From positions 496,001 through 560,000 of the forward strand of contig JANTUC010000002.1 of NCBI GenBank assembly GCA_026873275.1: a DNA stretch of 64,000 nucleotides, given 5' to 3'. The notes beneath the pieces are model-generated. The model was given only the letters and a program-made list of their open reading frames with translations. It was not told the origin of the DNA and did no database searches. The translations under genes and the position numbers were made by a program. Shown here piece after piece: positions 32,730-45,000 of the stretch. Positions within the stretch are counted from its first letter, which is position 1, and the number at the start of each line of letters is the position of its first letter. The stretch comes from Pseudopithomyces maydicus (lineage: Eukaryota; Ascomycota; Dothideomycetes; Pleosporales; Didymosphaeriaceae).

Positions 32730-35344
32730 GATGAAGACCTAAACAGACCAAGTCCATGTTTCCAGAATTTGTATAAGCTTATATATTAAAACTGACGTAG
32801 ATCTTTACGTAGCGCGTAGGATTTATCCCGAGATGCTCGCTTGGTATTGAAGCTATTCCACCAACCAGCTCCTTTGAAATTTAACTTTTGCTGGATCGAG
32901 TTTATAGGAAGCTTTTAGCCACGCAAGGTGGGGAACGCAAAACAAGGGTAGTCTATAGCTGCTAGGGAGACTATGCACCGAAAATGTGGACATTAAATAC
33001 GGCTGTAAAAGTTTCGGGCTCGCTCTCGACAAGGACGTGGAGGAACATGCTGCGACTTATCCAGATATTTCAATAAGAGCTGCGAAAGCTAAAGGAAGTC
33101 GCTCGTAATATAGCTCACATGTCTATGCAGCCTGAAAGTAACACATCTGCCATTTTCAGATAGCCGTACAGCTGTATTTCACCCTATAACACGGGGATTT
33201 GAAAGAGGCTATAGTTGCAAGCGGGTCTTTTCCTTGATCAAATCAGTCTGTAATCTTATCCCGGCATATGGAAAAGCAGGATTTTCTCAGCGTGTGTTAC
33301 AGAGGAGAAGGAGACTCATTTTGCGTTGCTGTGACGTGATCGCTGAGGAGACAAGCTGCACGTTTATCGTAAAATAATGCAGAGTGCGTACCCAAAAGAG
33401 ATAAGCACAACTTCTGAGTTTGGGGTTCGAACTTCTGCAAAAAAGAGGGGCTGGCCCGGTGCCAGCTGGTCGACTCGACCATAACCGCTGTGGTATTTGT
33501 CCTGTATATAGCTTAGCACTGTCTTACGACGGAAACTATCATATTTAGACATTATATATACCCCAAAAGAAACTATCATTAGTATTGTAGGCCATAGTGG
33601 TGTGTTAGGCGAGTGAGGGCAGGAAGGTGCGGTAATATCTTCATGTGTCGCCAGCTCTTTCCGCTCCGCAACGACACCCACAAACCTTATCGGCAACTGC
33701 AATGCTCTCAGCAGGCATCGTTCTCTTCTTTTGATGCTCATACACGTCCTTAAGTTATGATGGACATGATACAACAAGTTTTCATACACCTAGGGCCTCG
33801 CGCACGTGAAGCTCAACGCTGCCCTCAGCCTGGCCAGCGGGACCGAAAGGCACCCAATGCCATCTCCACCTTCTCAGGGGCAGTAGAAGCAGTAGTTTGC
33901 GAAGCAATAGATCCTCTTTCTTCAGTGACGCTGACAATCGTAGGCATCGGACCCTTCGAGAAATCTTCAGGGTCACCAGGTGGCATCTCCCTGCCAAAGT
34001 CAAGGAGCACGACCCCAATCGCGATAACTCAGGCAGCGTGTAAGCCCCCTCGACGAAAGGCGACAAGCCTGAAGATCACCTTCAGAGCTCTGGATCTCAT
34101 GGCATTCGTTGGAACTCGTCATCCTGGCTGGGCGATACATGGGAAGCCATAGGATATGGTCTAGAACGAGGGTCGATTAAACTCGGCCAGGGATTGATTG
34201 AATCCATAGCATATGCTCGGTCCTGATTGAAGGTTTACAGGCTATTCATACCTCTCCGGGAGCAACAAGTGGCATATGAGTCTCAGGGCTTCCGAGCTCA
34301 TTTTGCGACGTGTTGGTATAGCGGAAGATTCGTAGCTCCAAGGTTGAGGGACGAATATTCTAAAACAAAAGCGCCACCCTTGCTCTGGGAGTTGTTGTGA
34401 CCTCTTGATACAAAGTAGACATGATTTTGAAAATGCACTTGGATCATCTGCAGCATGCCAGTCACTATTTGCTAAGCATGCAGCAAGAATCCACATGCAC
34501 ACCTCGCCATCTCCAGCATTGAAATAGTCATCATCAATGCCTATAAGCAGAGAAAGCTAGTAGATGTTGTTGCAAAAAAGCCCTACTATTTTCACGGGCG
34601 AATGCAAAATTGGACCCTGGAAATGTTCGCCCAAACTAGACATGCTTTTGGGCATAGCAATCACGAAAATAGCTTGTGCTCCTTGCTTCGAGCTCTGTGG
34701 AGAAGATGCTCGCAATATTGATGCTCGAAGCGTAGGTCTTCGCAAGAAAAGTGTCCTTTTGTTTTGCGTATATTGCTCTGGGATTGTCGAACGCGCAACG
34801 GACTCGAGAATGCACACCAACTTGGCAGCCTTTTACTCGAGGCGGTTCCTCGACACTGCGTCTCCGGCCATCATCATCCTGCAGGAGGACGCGACACCCC
34901 CTCACGCATGCGTACGGCCTACGGCTTTGGATACTTATCTATCCCATCAGAGATAACTTGAGCACGCATATTTTTGCTTGCTTAAGCATTTTGAAGCCAA
35001 CTAATGCCCTGGGGCAACCACACCAGCTGGCTACACCCATGCCGCGCAACCCGATTCGCACACACCTCGAGCACATGCACAAACAGAGGGCTGTACTCCA
35101 GTCTCTGAGGAGACCAAGGTATGCCCGCCATGTCTGTTTATCTTAATAACCTGGTCTTGAAGCCGGCGGCGGGGGAAGGGACCAAGGAGGACGGGCACCA
35201 CTTTCACAACGCCCCTCCAACCACAATCCTGACAGCACACTCACACTTGCACCCATAGCAGTGCGTTGAGATGCGCTGGCTCTCGACAGCAAGCTGCAGC
35301 AGCAAATACTTATGGCGCTTGGTATGACCCTCATCTCCTAAGCG

Positions 35345-35760
35345 CTGCAGTGATGGCGGCGGCGAACACCGAGGCGGCGGTACATCAACAGCCCTTCTAG
35401 TAGCCCCACTCGTCAGACTACTGCAACGGAGCAGCGAACATGGCGGCAGATCGACTGTCTTTTGAGTATATTAACTCCTTAGGCCACTGCACCAATATTT
35501 TGGGGATGGGGGCCTCGATGGCGGCGGATCAACAGTCTCTCGAGTATTTTTGCCTCCTCGGACGACTACAACAGATCCAAAGACGAAGGCGGCGATAGCG
35601 GTAACGATAAAAGCGCTGGCGGATTTATAAATCTTCGAGTATAATCCTTAGCCTACTACGATAGGTGGAGAGGCGATGGCCGCGGCGAAGGCGTCGACGG
35701 ATTGACAATCTTTATGGTGTTTTGACACCTCACACTCTTACAACAGACGGAGATTCTGTA
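35345..35760 (+). repeat. Degenerate minisatellite, about five copies of a 75-90 base unit
   Basis: Recurring pieces GGCGGCGGATC, ACAGTCTCTCGAGTAT and CTACAACAGA-like ends reappear roughly every 75-90 bases in about five diverged copies. The clearest copy lies at about 35518-35580. Boundaries are approximate because the copies differ by many substitutions and short indels. Confidence 0.55.
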
Positions 35761-37050
35761 CGAATGCGGTCATTAGATGGACATCATCAAGCTGGCGCAT
35801 CAGGTATGTGTGACCAACAAAGCTGACGTGCAACAGGACGTGCAACAGTCGTACAACACCACCCACTTCTCCTTTCCGCCTACCGTCTGCCTTTCGGCGT
35901 TAACGCGAACGCTTTGCCCAGACCGCCTCGGCCACAGCTACGGATTGTAATACCAAGCCCCGATAATGATAGCAATCCAATCGAGAGCTCTTCGACATAG
36001 GATGATATTTGCATCGATGCCTGCGATGACAAGAGTTGGCGGGCGGAGGTACTATCCCATCGGTTGCATCGTGTGCGGAATGGTCTGGAACACCTCTGGT
36101 ATTTTTCTGAGGCCTGATCATCGATCTAAACCCATGCCGAAAGAAGAGGATAACACATGAGAATAATTGGCAATCAAAAAAAGGATTCCCGGCGCAGGAT
36201 TGATGAACCGACATAAACAAATCGAGTGGCGAACATGTATAGGACAGAAAAACCAGGAGAGATATCCAAAGTTCTGCTAGATCGTTATAGTCTCTGGTAC
36301 AGAACAGCCTGAGCCCCCTCCGCATCTCATGAAAGCTCAATGCAGTAATCATTGGAGGGCCCTGCATTTCTTTCTGGATCCAGGAGTCCATGGAACAAGT
36401 TCGGCTGCTTTTAACGCTCAAGCGGCGGACACAAGAAGAGTTTGTTTTGCATCAGGCGAGCATATCATGTCGCCCAACTCGTATGCTCCAGCGCCAGACT
36501 GCATAAGAATTCCGTTCTGCACCAGCTTACTGAGCTTTCACAGGCGGGTACCCGATTCAATGTCTCTTCGGTGCCACGAGGTCCGATACGCCCCTTTGCC
36601 AAGCGAAATGGCTTAAAGACCGTGGATTCTATCGGAGACGAGCATAGACTGAGTGTAGCCATTGGACAGACAAAATAAGGATAAACGGCGGGGAATACTT
36701 GGCATACCACAGGCCTGTGTTTTAATCAGGTTGCACAATCATGCAGCATCATTCCATCGAAGTTCTTTGGGTTTTGCAGAAGTCCCTTGTTTGGAAGTCC
36801 TACGTCCACGAAACTGTACATCTGCTCATCGGGTTTCCAGCCGCACTTTTATTATAGAATGGAATCAATGTCTTGAGGATTCCAATTTGAAAGGCTATGG
36901 GTATGCTCCCATGCAATGGAAAAGTCGACTTGGGGTCCATTGAATCGTTCCAAAGCTATTTCTTTGCGGCTATATTATTCGAAGAAAGAGATCGGGATCA
37001 ATGGAAAGTGGAGATATTTCAGAGCTAGGTGTTCCAGGACCGAAGATTAT

Positions 37051-37128
37051 GACCAAAGACCGGGACCAGAGACCGGGACCAGAGACCAGAAACCGGGACC
37101 AAAGACCAGGACCAGAGATCAGGACCGG
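37051..37128 (+). repeat. GACC-rich minisatellite, about 14-base unit
   Basis: About six imperfect copies of a unit like GACCGGGACCAGA follow one another, mostly by A/G changes. Read in frame it gives a repetitive Asp/Arg/Gly/Pro peptide, but no gene context supports translation. Confidence 0.75.
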
Positions 37129-37522
37129 AAATATCGCGATGAACAACATTCATCTATCGAGGTTGTTTGTAGTTTGTCCAGGTACCTATGAATCAATACG
37201 GAATGTCTGCGAATCCTCGAGACGAACTGTTTGGTTCTACTGCTTACTGCATCTGGAATCTGTAAATGTCCGAAGCTTCTTCACCTCTATCTAGCTCTTT
37301 CATTCCTACAGATCATTGCAGCAGTTCAGTCCAAGCACGAAAACTTTCGTTGCGGAGGCCATGTTTCACCCGGCCATTGTGGATGCAAAGGGAATAAAGG
37401 GCTCAAATACAACTCATATCTGCCTTGTAGTATGAGCTAAGGCACATAACGGCATCGGTGCCTGGTACCACAGGGCTTTTGGGATAGCGACTGCGAGTGC
37501 TCGTCCCACAGATGCCGAGCCA

Positions 37523-37540
37523 CCCCCCCCCCCCCCCCCC
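37523..37540 (+). repeat. C homopolymer of 18 bases
   Basis: An uninterrupted run of 18 C within non-coding DNA. The true length may be mis-estimated, given the homopolymer problems seen elsewhere in the window. Confidence 0.8.
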
Positions 37541-39223
37541 TTCATCAATAAGGCTGTCATCGATTGCCAATATACATCGTTGGTATACAGCACCAGAAAC
37601 CCAAGCTGCATAATAAAGCCGACTCGATGTTTGTTCAGACTTTCTGTTGTGGTCATGTTCCCACGATTATTTCCCCGATCAACCCTTGGACCCCAAGTGC
37701 AGTTTACCCGTCGACAAGATAAGCGTGTGTATGGAACCCAATATGCCGCAGATTACAAGCTCCATCTCTTGTGATTGCCATGCTCTCACTCGATGAGCCC
37801 GCAGGCGCTATTCAACTTGTATTCCGCTGTCGAGCCCGTCTCAAACTGCCGAACTATGTTGAGAGTATTGGAAAAGGTTTATCGCTTGCTCCAACTCGCA
37901 CGCGTTTGGGCGTCAATTTTTTGTCAACCCCTCGCAACGGAGTTGGTTTTTGGGACAAATTCGGTGCGCCTTGCCTGTATGCGGCGGCGGTCTGCCCTCG
38001 TACGGCAGCCGGAAGATGCAACCATTGTCGCTTCATCGAGGCAAGCGGACATAGCAGTCCCAGTGTATCATGTATAGGAGGCGATGAGTCGCAGGTCTCT
38101 CCTTCGCTCGTGGGTTATCGGCTCTGCTAAAGAGAATTTGCGGTGCGACGGTATCGGGGTTTATAATGCTCATCGCCCAGCATCCGCCTTCCAGTGTAGC
38201 GTGAGGAGCCTGTCGCTCGTTACAAGTCCCATGGTCGGCTCCCCATTGCGCGTTTCTTAGCAAGGGTGCTAAACGCTCGGCGAAAGGATGTTGGTGTTGT
38301 TGTGCGTCATCCTGAAGCTGCTCCTGCGGTGCTGTCGCAGGTGCGGAAAAGCCCTCGGTGGTCAGCAGATCCCAAACAGCTTACAGGGGCATACAATAAG
38401 CTTCATATAGTCTGATACCGCAGCTTTTTCTGTAAAGCCGCTGTTGTTGGATGAATGTAGGCCCTTGGAGCAGGCGGATCAAACCAGAGCGTATGCCACC
38501 CTGTAGCGAAGGGGGCCCTCCACGCCCAGAGGTCGCAATACACACGATCAGGGTTGCCCAGATACTATATCGTGGCCTTCCCTTTCTGCTCTATTCGTCA
38601 TTGCACGGTCCGCGGTGAGCGTTCTGGAGGCGGAGCAGTGTGACACCACGGTATGCAGCCAGGGTTCCGGTGATCTGCGTCTCGAGGGAAGAAACCGCAT
38701 GTCATAGGCGACTGGTCGACCCAGCCATGTTCATCTAGGCTATCAAATACCGCAACACGCGTTGGAGGCCGTTGCGGAAACATGTTGGGTGGGTACTGGG
38801 TGGACGGAGAGTGTTCAAGTTGGTGCAAGGCGGGCGGCGAACTCACCCTCTCCCCCGCCATTGCATTTGACCGCGAGCCCGCTAACAACACCACGAATAA
38901 TTCTGCGGGTACCATGTATAAGTCTGGCTGGCCCATGATCACAGGTCTACGCATACTCCATGCGTAGCAGTGTTTGTCTAGGAGCAAATATGGGCTCAAT
39001 AATTGTGTGCATGTGCTAGGTCACAGATATGCAGCAAAAACTGCTAGGGAAGGAGAGCAACGCAGAGACTTCTCAAACACATTGCACAACCACCTTTTAG
39101 AAATCCTGGAAGCAAAGCTGGTTGTCTCCAACTGTCATGCTGCCATAGGACAGCCTATATGGCAAGTGATTATGATTCAGGCTCGAGGAACTAGTCTCGC
39201 TGCGTCATTCAACATCGGCCAAA

Positions 39224-39370
39224 AATAAAAAACCCCACTCGGAACGTGTATTACTATCTATCGGGCTCGAACCAATGCCCAAAAAGAGGGCCGAAGCCCG
39301 GGGGAGGGGATCTTACCTTTTATCTCGGACAGTTTATGGTCTTGTCCAGGACCACTACGCCATCCAGGCT
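39224..39370 (-). ncRNA. tRNA-like RNA polymerase III unit (SINE or tRNA relic)
   Basis: On the minus strand a perfect A-box-like TGGCGTAGTGG (about 39355-39365) is followed by a B box GGTTCGAGCCC (about 39264-39274). A T-arm of five pairs (ATTGG with CCGAT) flanks the B box, and a GGGCTTCGGCCC hairpin lies between the boxes. A T-rich run (39224-39235 region) downstream could terminate Pol III. The acceptor stem does not pair and the distance between boxes is too large for a normal tRNA, so this is not a functional tRNA gene. A tRNA-derived SINE or decayed tRNA is more likely. Confidence 0.4.
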
Positions 39371-40232
39371 TTTGTTTGATGGAAGATAATCTATCTACGG
39401 GTGTTATAACCGTTACGTATAATGGCAGATCCAAAATGGTAGGAGCTGATTTCTGGTGTGCAGCGGATCGCGGGGTCAATGATAGAGACAGTCACAACAA
39501 CGCTGCAATATTACCGTCTTTGCAAGACACCACACGGTTATTAAATTCCAGTAAGGAAGCTACCTCCGCTTCTGAGCTTTCTTTTTCAGTTCTTTAGTAG
39601 AACCACCGACGCACGTCTCCCATTGCCCCCGACTCTGTTTTACAGAATAGACCGAAGTACGTATATACTCAAATCATCATCCCCCATCATCTCTCTAACA
39701 AATGTTCATATATCGAACACACAAAACTACATCTACGAGGTCTGCATACAGAGTAATTCGATATAATTGGTGGTGTGCCAAATCTAACCCCGGCTCCAGG
39801 ACTCCAGGACTGGCTGGGCAATTCGCAACACGGAGCCCTATACCCAGGTTATAGCTGCATCTTTTCGAAATGTTCAAAGTAAGGATATGAGAGTATGGAC
39901 TCCGATCCACAAGTTACTGCACTCTGTCTGATTGCACCTGGAAAAATTTCCTGAACACCACAATGAGTCTAACAAATTTCCACTCGCGACATTATCTCCT
40001 ATTGAATGTGGAGCATGATTAAATAACACCATACAAGGAAGGAGCATCCGACGTTAAGACCACCTTCCACCTGCAACTACCCTGGAGGTATTTCTCCGAT
40101 CACATGAAATTGCAACTGCCCAGGTGCCCAGAGGTGAGAATTTGCGAAACCTTCGACTTCCCGCACCTCCGCGGTAGCTCCCACCAACCTTTCAGCTTCA
40201 TTTCCGCCGCTGCAAGCACTTCCCAAGCCGCG

Positions 40233-42235
40233 ATGAACTTCCTTACATCTTCGCGCATTCTGCTCGGCCTTCTTGCCGTGGCAGGCACTGACGCTCTCGT
40301 CCCCCAGACCGTCTCTGTGCCTGTCTATACCACAACCACGCTCGACTACGTGAATGGCCGCCAAGAGTCTGCAACACCAGTGCCCACTGCTGGTGCATCG
40401 CTACAGGCTTCCGTGACCTTCAAATCGACCGCAGTCATCATCTCGACGCTGAGCCCAACCACAATCTTCAATGTGACCGACGGACCGGCTATCTCCGGCC
40501 CTACGTCCTCGGGCGCTGTGACCTCTTACTTGACAACTTGGTCGACCCTGACTGAGATTACGACTACAAGCAACTCGCTATCTTGGAGCACTTGCGATGT
40601 CCCGGCAACCTGCACATTCGCAAATGGAACTACGGATGTAAACGGAAAAATCGTAATCCCTATTCCGGTACCTATACTGGTCATCATTCAGCAGCTAGCC
40701 CCTGTTGCACGGCCATCTTTGCCAGCAGTTGATCCACGCCCAGGAGATACCGAAATCGTGACTGTGGTCCCTTCGTCATCCACCAGTCCAACATTGACTT
40801 CCAATTCCTTGGAATCTGTGTCTTCATCCTTTTCCGCTCCCTCCTCCAGCTTGATTTCGAAGACGTCCTCCTTTCCATCTTCCAGCTCCGTCACGACTAT
40901 TTCTTTATCGTCTTCGTCTTCTATTTCGATGACGACGACCTCTTTCTCTTCGACCACCTCACCTACAAAAGTATCGTCGTCATCGTCCTCTGCATCCACG
41001 AGCACGGCCGTGCCAGGGAACTACTGTCCTACTGGATCTGCACTAATAATCGACGATGAGGAAGGTGAGTTTTAACTTGACTGGATATTTATTTCGTCTT
41101 CCTAGCGTCCGCACGCAGAAAAATATTACTGATAATAGCCAAACTAACCGCAAAAAAATATCATAGGTGATAATCAGCCTGAAATTCCAGGAGAAAATTG
41201 TCAGCAGCTGTCGTTGGAACTCGATGATGAAGAAGGTAGGTTTCTCCAACCGTTTCCCATATCTCCATAGTCAAATAGCCCATGGAACAGAACTAAACGG
41301 TTGCAGAGTACGATATAGGTGAGGAATGGCACGACTTCGGGCCGTCTTCAATCATTGCCATTCCGACACTTGTTTCCAAAACCTCCGCGCGCACAACCAA
41401 GGTGCCAGCACCTCCAACGCTGACGCATCGCACGACTTCGAAACAACTCATAGTGCCAACATTGCCCACCTCTGCTAACCGTCCAAATCCTAAACCCAGC
41501 TCTTCAGTGTCCGCACCTTCGCAGCCAAGTGACATTCCGCTTCCGCCGGGCTATGACGAATACAAGTGTGAGAACATTAGAGCATATTCTAGTCCTGATG
41601 CGAAGAATGACTGCGAAAAAAGTGAGATATGTCAAAGTTGGGAATGGTGGGGGCCTTGGGGGAAGGATCCTTATGCCAAATTGCCTCCCGAGGTACAGGA
41701 TCCAACTCGCAATTTCGCCGCCAACTATGCTTTGAACACGACATGGGACGGATACGAACGCACATGTGAGCCAGTCAAAGAAAATCCGAAGGCATACTGG
41801 TGCAAATCTTGCCGTCGCAACCCAAGTGTTTGCAAGATAATACGCTCGTGGTCGTACAAACGACAGGATGAGCCAGGACTATCACCGCTGGAGGCGTGCT
41901 GGAGGGACGAGACATGTGAAAGCGATCGTGACCATACACGCATCTGTCATTTGACTACCCCATACGTCGATATACATTACAGCCGTGCCCAAGCTTTCTG
42001 TATGGAATGTCGCCGCAATACACCCGTGGAACCGGAGGAAGGTGGATGTTATCGGCAGATGGATTTTGCAAACGATGGCCGACAAGAACTCAACTCATAT
42101 GTCAAAGATTACAGCTGCGATAAGTTCTGTATAACCGACGATTATGCAACGCGATACTGCAAATCGAGCACTAAGCCGCTCATGTTCGGGGCACTCGGTC
42201 GTTTAGGAACGCAATGTATGAGCTGCCCCTTGTAG
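40233..42235 (+). CDS. Secreted protein with Ser/Thr-rich stalk and cysteine-rich C-terminal domain, unknown
   Basis: Three exons, 40233-41064, 41167-41235 and 41307-42235, give 609 residues in phase. The Met at 40233 was preferred over 40104 because it opens a signal peptide (MNFLTSSRILLGLLAVAGTDA). Residues about 170-280 are very rich in Ser/Thr, as in O-mannosylated stalks. A short acidic junction spans the small middle exon (IIDDEEG, LELDDEE, YDIGEEWHDF). After a Pro/Thr linker the last 220 residues contain about 20 cysteines and aromatic residues, including SWEWWGPWGKDPY and three related Cys-pair motifs: YWCKSCRRNPSVC, AFCMECRRNTPV and TQCMSCPL. I do not recognise the domain. No GPI signal or membrane helix is seen at the C-terminus. 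A cell-wall or effector-like role is only a guess. Confidence 0.8.
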
Positions 42236-43070
42236 GTCAGTTACACACGGAGCACATGTTCGATGGATTTCAGGGTGAGTTGGTTTCATGGTAAACTTCG
42301 TAATAGTCATGTAGATGTTATGACAATGAGCATGGTCATCGTGGCATCCTACGAGCAACATTGCGTTATTGTTTGGCTGACTAAAATAATGTAACATTGT
42401 TATATCGTGCCCTTGCAAAGGGTTCGTTAAATTAAATTCGAAGTGTAAGTTGCCTAACTGTGCGCAGCGTGTTACACGTAGGTAACGTGTTACATGCACC
42501 AGCAGCGGTTCCTGGGGGCTTATGAAGATGTGCAGTGGGGCCTAGGAAATCTTGGAATCTGTTGAAAGCTATAATGAAAGATTGGTTTTGCGGCAGCAGG
42601 ATATATGTAATACTGCAGCTATGTTTATCTTATTTTATTCGCTACACTTTGTCTTCATGTATTCCTATCGTCCAATCCCACAAGAGATTCCCAAGTCCAT
42701 TGTACGGCATTTTTTTCGAAAAAGAAGTCGGTTTTGGTTTCACCATCAGGTACACTACATCTATGGAGTTTCGGCAATCGAGTTTGCGGGGCCATCGCCA
42801 ATCCACCTTAGGATTTGAGGCTAAAAGCAACATAGATAAACTCGTAACATAATCATATAGCATGCTAGAAAAACGTTAGCAGTTCATATCTGCAATCTCA
42901 ATTGCTGTAAATTTACATTGGCGTTCGTACATGATTGGGCAGTGACGAAACAAATTTGTGGCTGGCTTCCCTTTATATCCATCACGATGCCCATGTGCGC
43001 AAAATTTTGCCTCTGTAGCTGTACCCAACTTTCCAGACCGTAGGAATCTACACTCTACACCAAAAGAAAA
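42236..43070. other. Intergenic stretch
   Basis: About 0.8 kb without a supported gene; the open frames at 42535-42852 are featureless. Presumed 3' region of the cysteine-rich gene and promoter of the SMP-30-like gene. Confidence 0.4.
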
Positions 43071-44045
43071 ATGTATTTCATCACCACAGTCACCTCTTTG
43101 CTCTCGTTCCTCGCCATCTCAACCGCCAGCCCGCTTGATAAGCGCCAGTCTGCCGTCACTCAAGTCTACAAATTCACTGGTTCGCCACTCAAAGCCGAAG
43201 GCATAGCCGTGCGTCCCAACGGCCAGATCCTCGTCTCATTCTTCGACAAAGGCGAAGCTTGGCTTGTGGATCCACCCACGAAAAAGGCAACCAAGGTTGC
43301 CACTTTTACCGACACGACGTGCTCAGCTGCCATTGCCGAGGTCGCGCCCGATGTCTTCGCAGTCGTAGCGGGCAAGTACAGTAACAGTAACACTCCGGGT
43401 AGCTGGGGCGTTTGGAAGGTGGACTTTAGCGATGGTGGCGCGACGCCAAAGACAACGTTGGTGAAGAAGGTGCCGGAAAGTGGTATGTGGAACGGCTTGA
43501 CGGCGTTCAAGAACGATACTGTGTTGGTGGGTGATGCGACGAAAGGAGCTGTGTTCAAGGTAAACATCAATACTGGGGAGTACAACGTTGCAATCGAGGA
43601 CAGTACGATGAAGCCATCGGGTGGAATGCCGTAAGTTCTCGAGACCTACTTCTTGGACAGTGGGAGATGTTCCGATCTATATCATGATTCTAACGCAAAA
43701 CTTAGCATGGGTATCGACGGCATTCGCTACGCTAACGGTAGTATCTATTACACCAATATATTTGCAAACAAGTTCTACAAACTGGCCGTCGATGCAGACG
43801 GAAAGAAAACTGGGAGTCCAACGCAGATTTGGGGTAACCAAATGGCGGACGACATGTACGTCAGTCCCGAGGGCGTGGCTTATGTCGCTGCATCTAGCGG
43901 AATTCAAAAGGTGACTGTCGATGGAAAGGTCAGCACGGTGGCTTCGGTCAGGAGCGGTACTGCGGTTACTCTTGGGCCTGACAAGAGTACGCTATTTGTA
44001 GCAGGGAGCGATGGTGTTATATCGTCTTTCAAGATTCCGGCATGA
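43071..44045 (+). CDS. Secreted SMP-30/gluconolactonase-like beta-propeller
   Basis: Two exons, 43071-43630 and 43706-44045, give 299 residues. A signal peptide (MYFITTVTSLLSFLAISTAS) is followed by PLDKRQ, a Lys-Arg site suitable for Kex2 cleavage. The body has repeated propeller strands: LKAEGIAVRPNGQILVSFFD, VWKVDFSDGG, NGLTAFKNDTVLVGDATKG, MGIDGIRYANGSIYYTNIF, QMADDMYVSPEGVAYVAAS and SGTAVTLGPDKSTLFVAG. This matches the SMP-30/strictosidine-synthase-like six-bladed propellers, which include lactonases and many uncharacterised secreted fungal proteins. The acidic and Asn residues of the metal site (E in AEGIAV, N in WNGL, D in GDAT and GIDG) appear in place. The substrate is not predictable. 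Confidence 0.85.
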
Positions 44046-44255
44046 GAATAGTATACGATATGCCTATGTATACGACTACGAATTGGTGACTTTAAGATTA
44101 TAGCTCGTGATTTGACATCAGGGTAGTTGAGGTGGTTTTTAGAAAAACCGAACCATCTTATGATATATCGAGTTGTCTCAATTGCGATACTTTTCAAGGG
44201 ACGACTTTCACACACATTTTCATATTTACATTCTTGCATATAAGGAGGATATATA

Positions 44256-45000
44256 CTACTTTACATAGAAATCCACACAGCTCTCATACGTTTGAGAGTT
44301 GCTGTTCGACCACCAATACCACTGCAGCGCACAATTTCCGCCGACATTACATTTTGAACCTAAAGTACTCGGAATTGTAATATTGAAGTCAACTGAAGTT
44401 CTCAGTCAGCATTACTCAAGTCAAATGACAACAAGTCATCTTTGTGTTAGGAAAAAAGCGAACATACCGTCGTCTCCACCCCCGCTGACATTATCAGGCC
44501 AAACGCTCCAAGTCTTAACCGGCGTACCGATAGCTTTGTTTGTTTTCAGATCAATGACGGATACGTTCTATAATAGAATTAGCTTGCACACTCAAAATAC
44601 TGCTGTTTCGGAACCTGGACTGACTTACCGCCCATCCTGGCTTATGCGCTGCCACGAGGTCAACGTAAAACGGCACAACCTGACCTGCACTGTATTGCTG
44701 CACTCTTCCCTTGTTGTCTTCGTACTGGAAGCCACGGCACAGATAGGCATTGCATTTATAATCAGCATCAGCTTTCGCCATGGCGTTTTCGATGGGACCA
44801 GCGGGGTCGCTGTTCAGCTTGCTCGAGACTGCAGCACCGCATAACGCAGCTTGAGCTGTACCGGACTGGTAGATGATTAGTTTCATGCGAAGATGGTTTA
44901 TTTGCAAGAGACGAACAGTACGTGGGAGCGGTGTTTTCAGAACGCCATGAGCAGAGGCAACAGCCACTAAAACCTGAACAACCAAAAGCGTAAAAGCCAT
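44256..45000 (-). CDS. LPMO-like secreted protein (chitin-binding type-4-like fold)
   Basis: Four exons, 44917-45000, 44629-44865, 44468-44567 and 44256-44392, give 185 residues in phase. Signal cleavage after MAFTLLVVQVLVAVASA would leave His as the first residue (HGVLKTPLPRT), the hallmark of the copper histidine brace of lytic polysaccharide monooxygenases. The rest shows GPIENAMAKADADYKCNAYLC, QYEDNKGRVQQYSAGQVVPF, an NVSVIDLKTNKAIG strand and the end GNCALQWYWWSNSNSQTYES followed by CVDFYVK. This pattern belongs to a family of small fungal LPMO-like proteins; I cannot assign an AA family number with certainty. The second histidine of the brace could be the one in LVAAHKPGWA. Intron 1 is 51 bases and leaves the frame open, so a version retaining it is also possible. 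Confidence 0.78.

Larger units (their letters stand above)
32730..40232. other. Gene-poor stretch of about 7.5 kb with decayed repeats
   Basis: I see no gene that I can defend. The best candidates are minus-strand frames at 33364-33789 (contains TILMIVSFGVYIMSKYD, membrane-like) and 33825-34010 (MPPGDPEDFSKGPMP), which could be exons of one small gene, but splice sites do not link them cleanly. Repeats listed separately: degenerate minisatellite 35345-35760, 14-base minisatellite 37051-37128, an 18-base C run 37523-37540 and a tRNA-like unit near 39224-39370. Base composition is not strongly AT-biased, so heavy repeat-induced point mutation is not evident by eye. Confidence 0.5.

Noticed and set aside
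33364..34150. Possible small membrane-protein gene on the minus strand
   Set aside because: Open pieces look slightly protein-like, but no consistent start, splice sites or homology recognised; kept only as a note in the gene-poor entry.
39224..39370. Functional tRNA gene
   Set aside because: A and B boxes are present but the acceptor ends do not pair, the D-arm does not close and the spacing is too long even with a usual intron.
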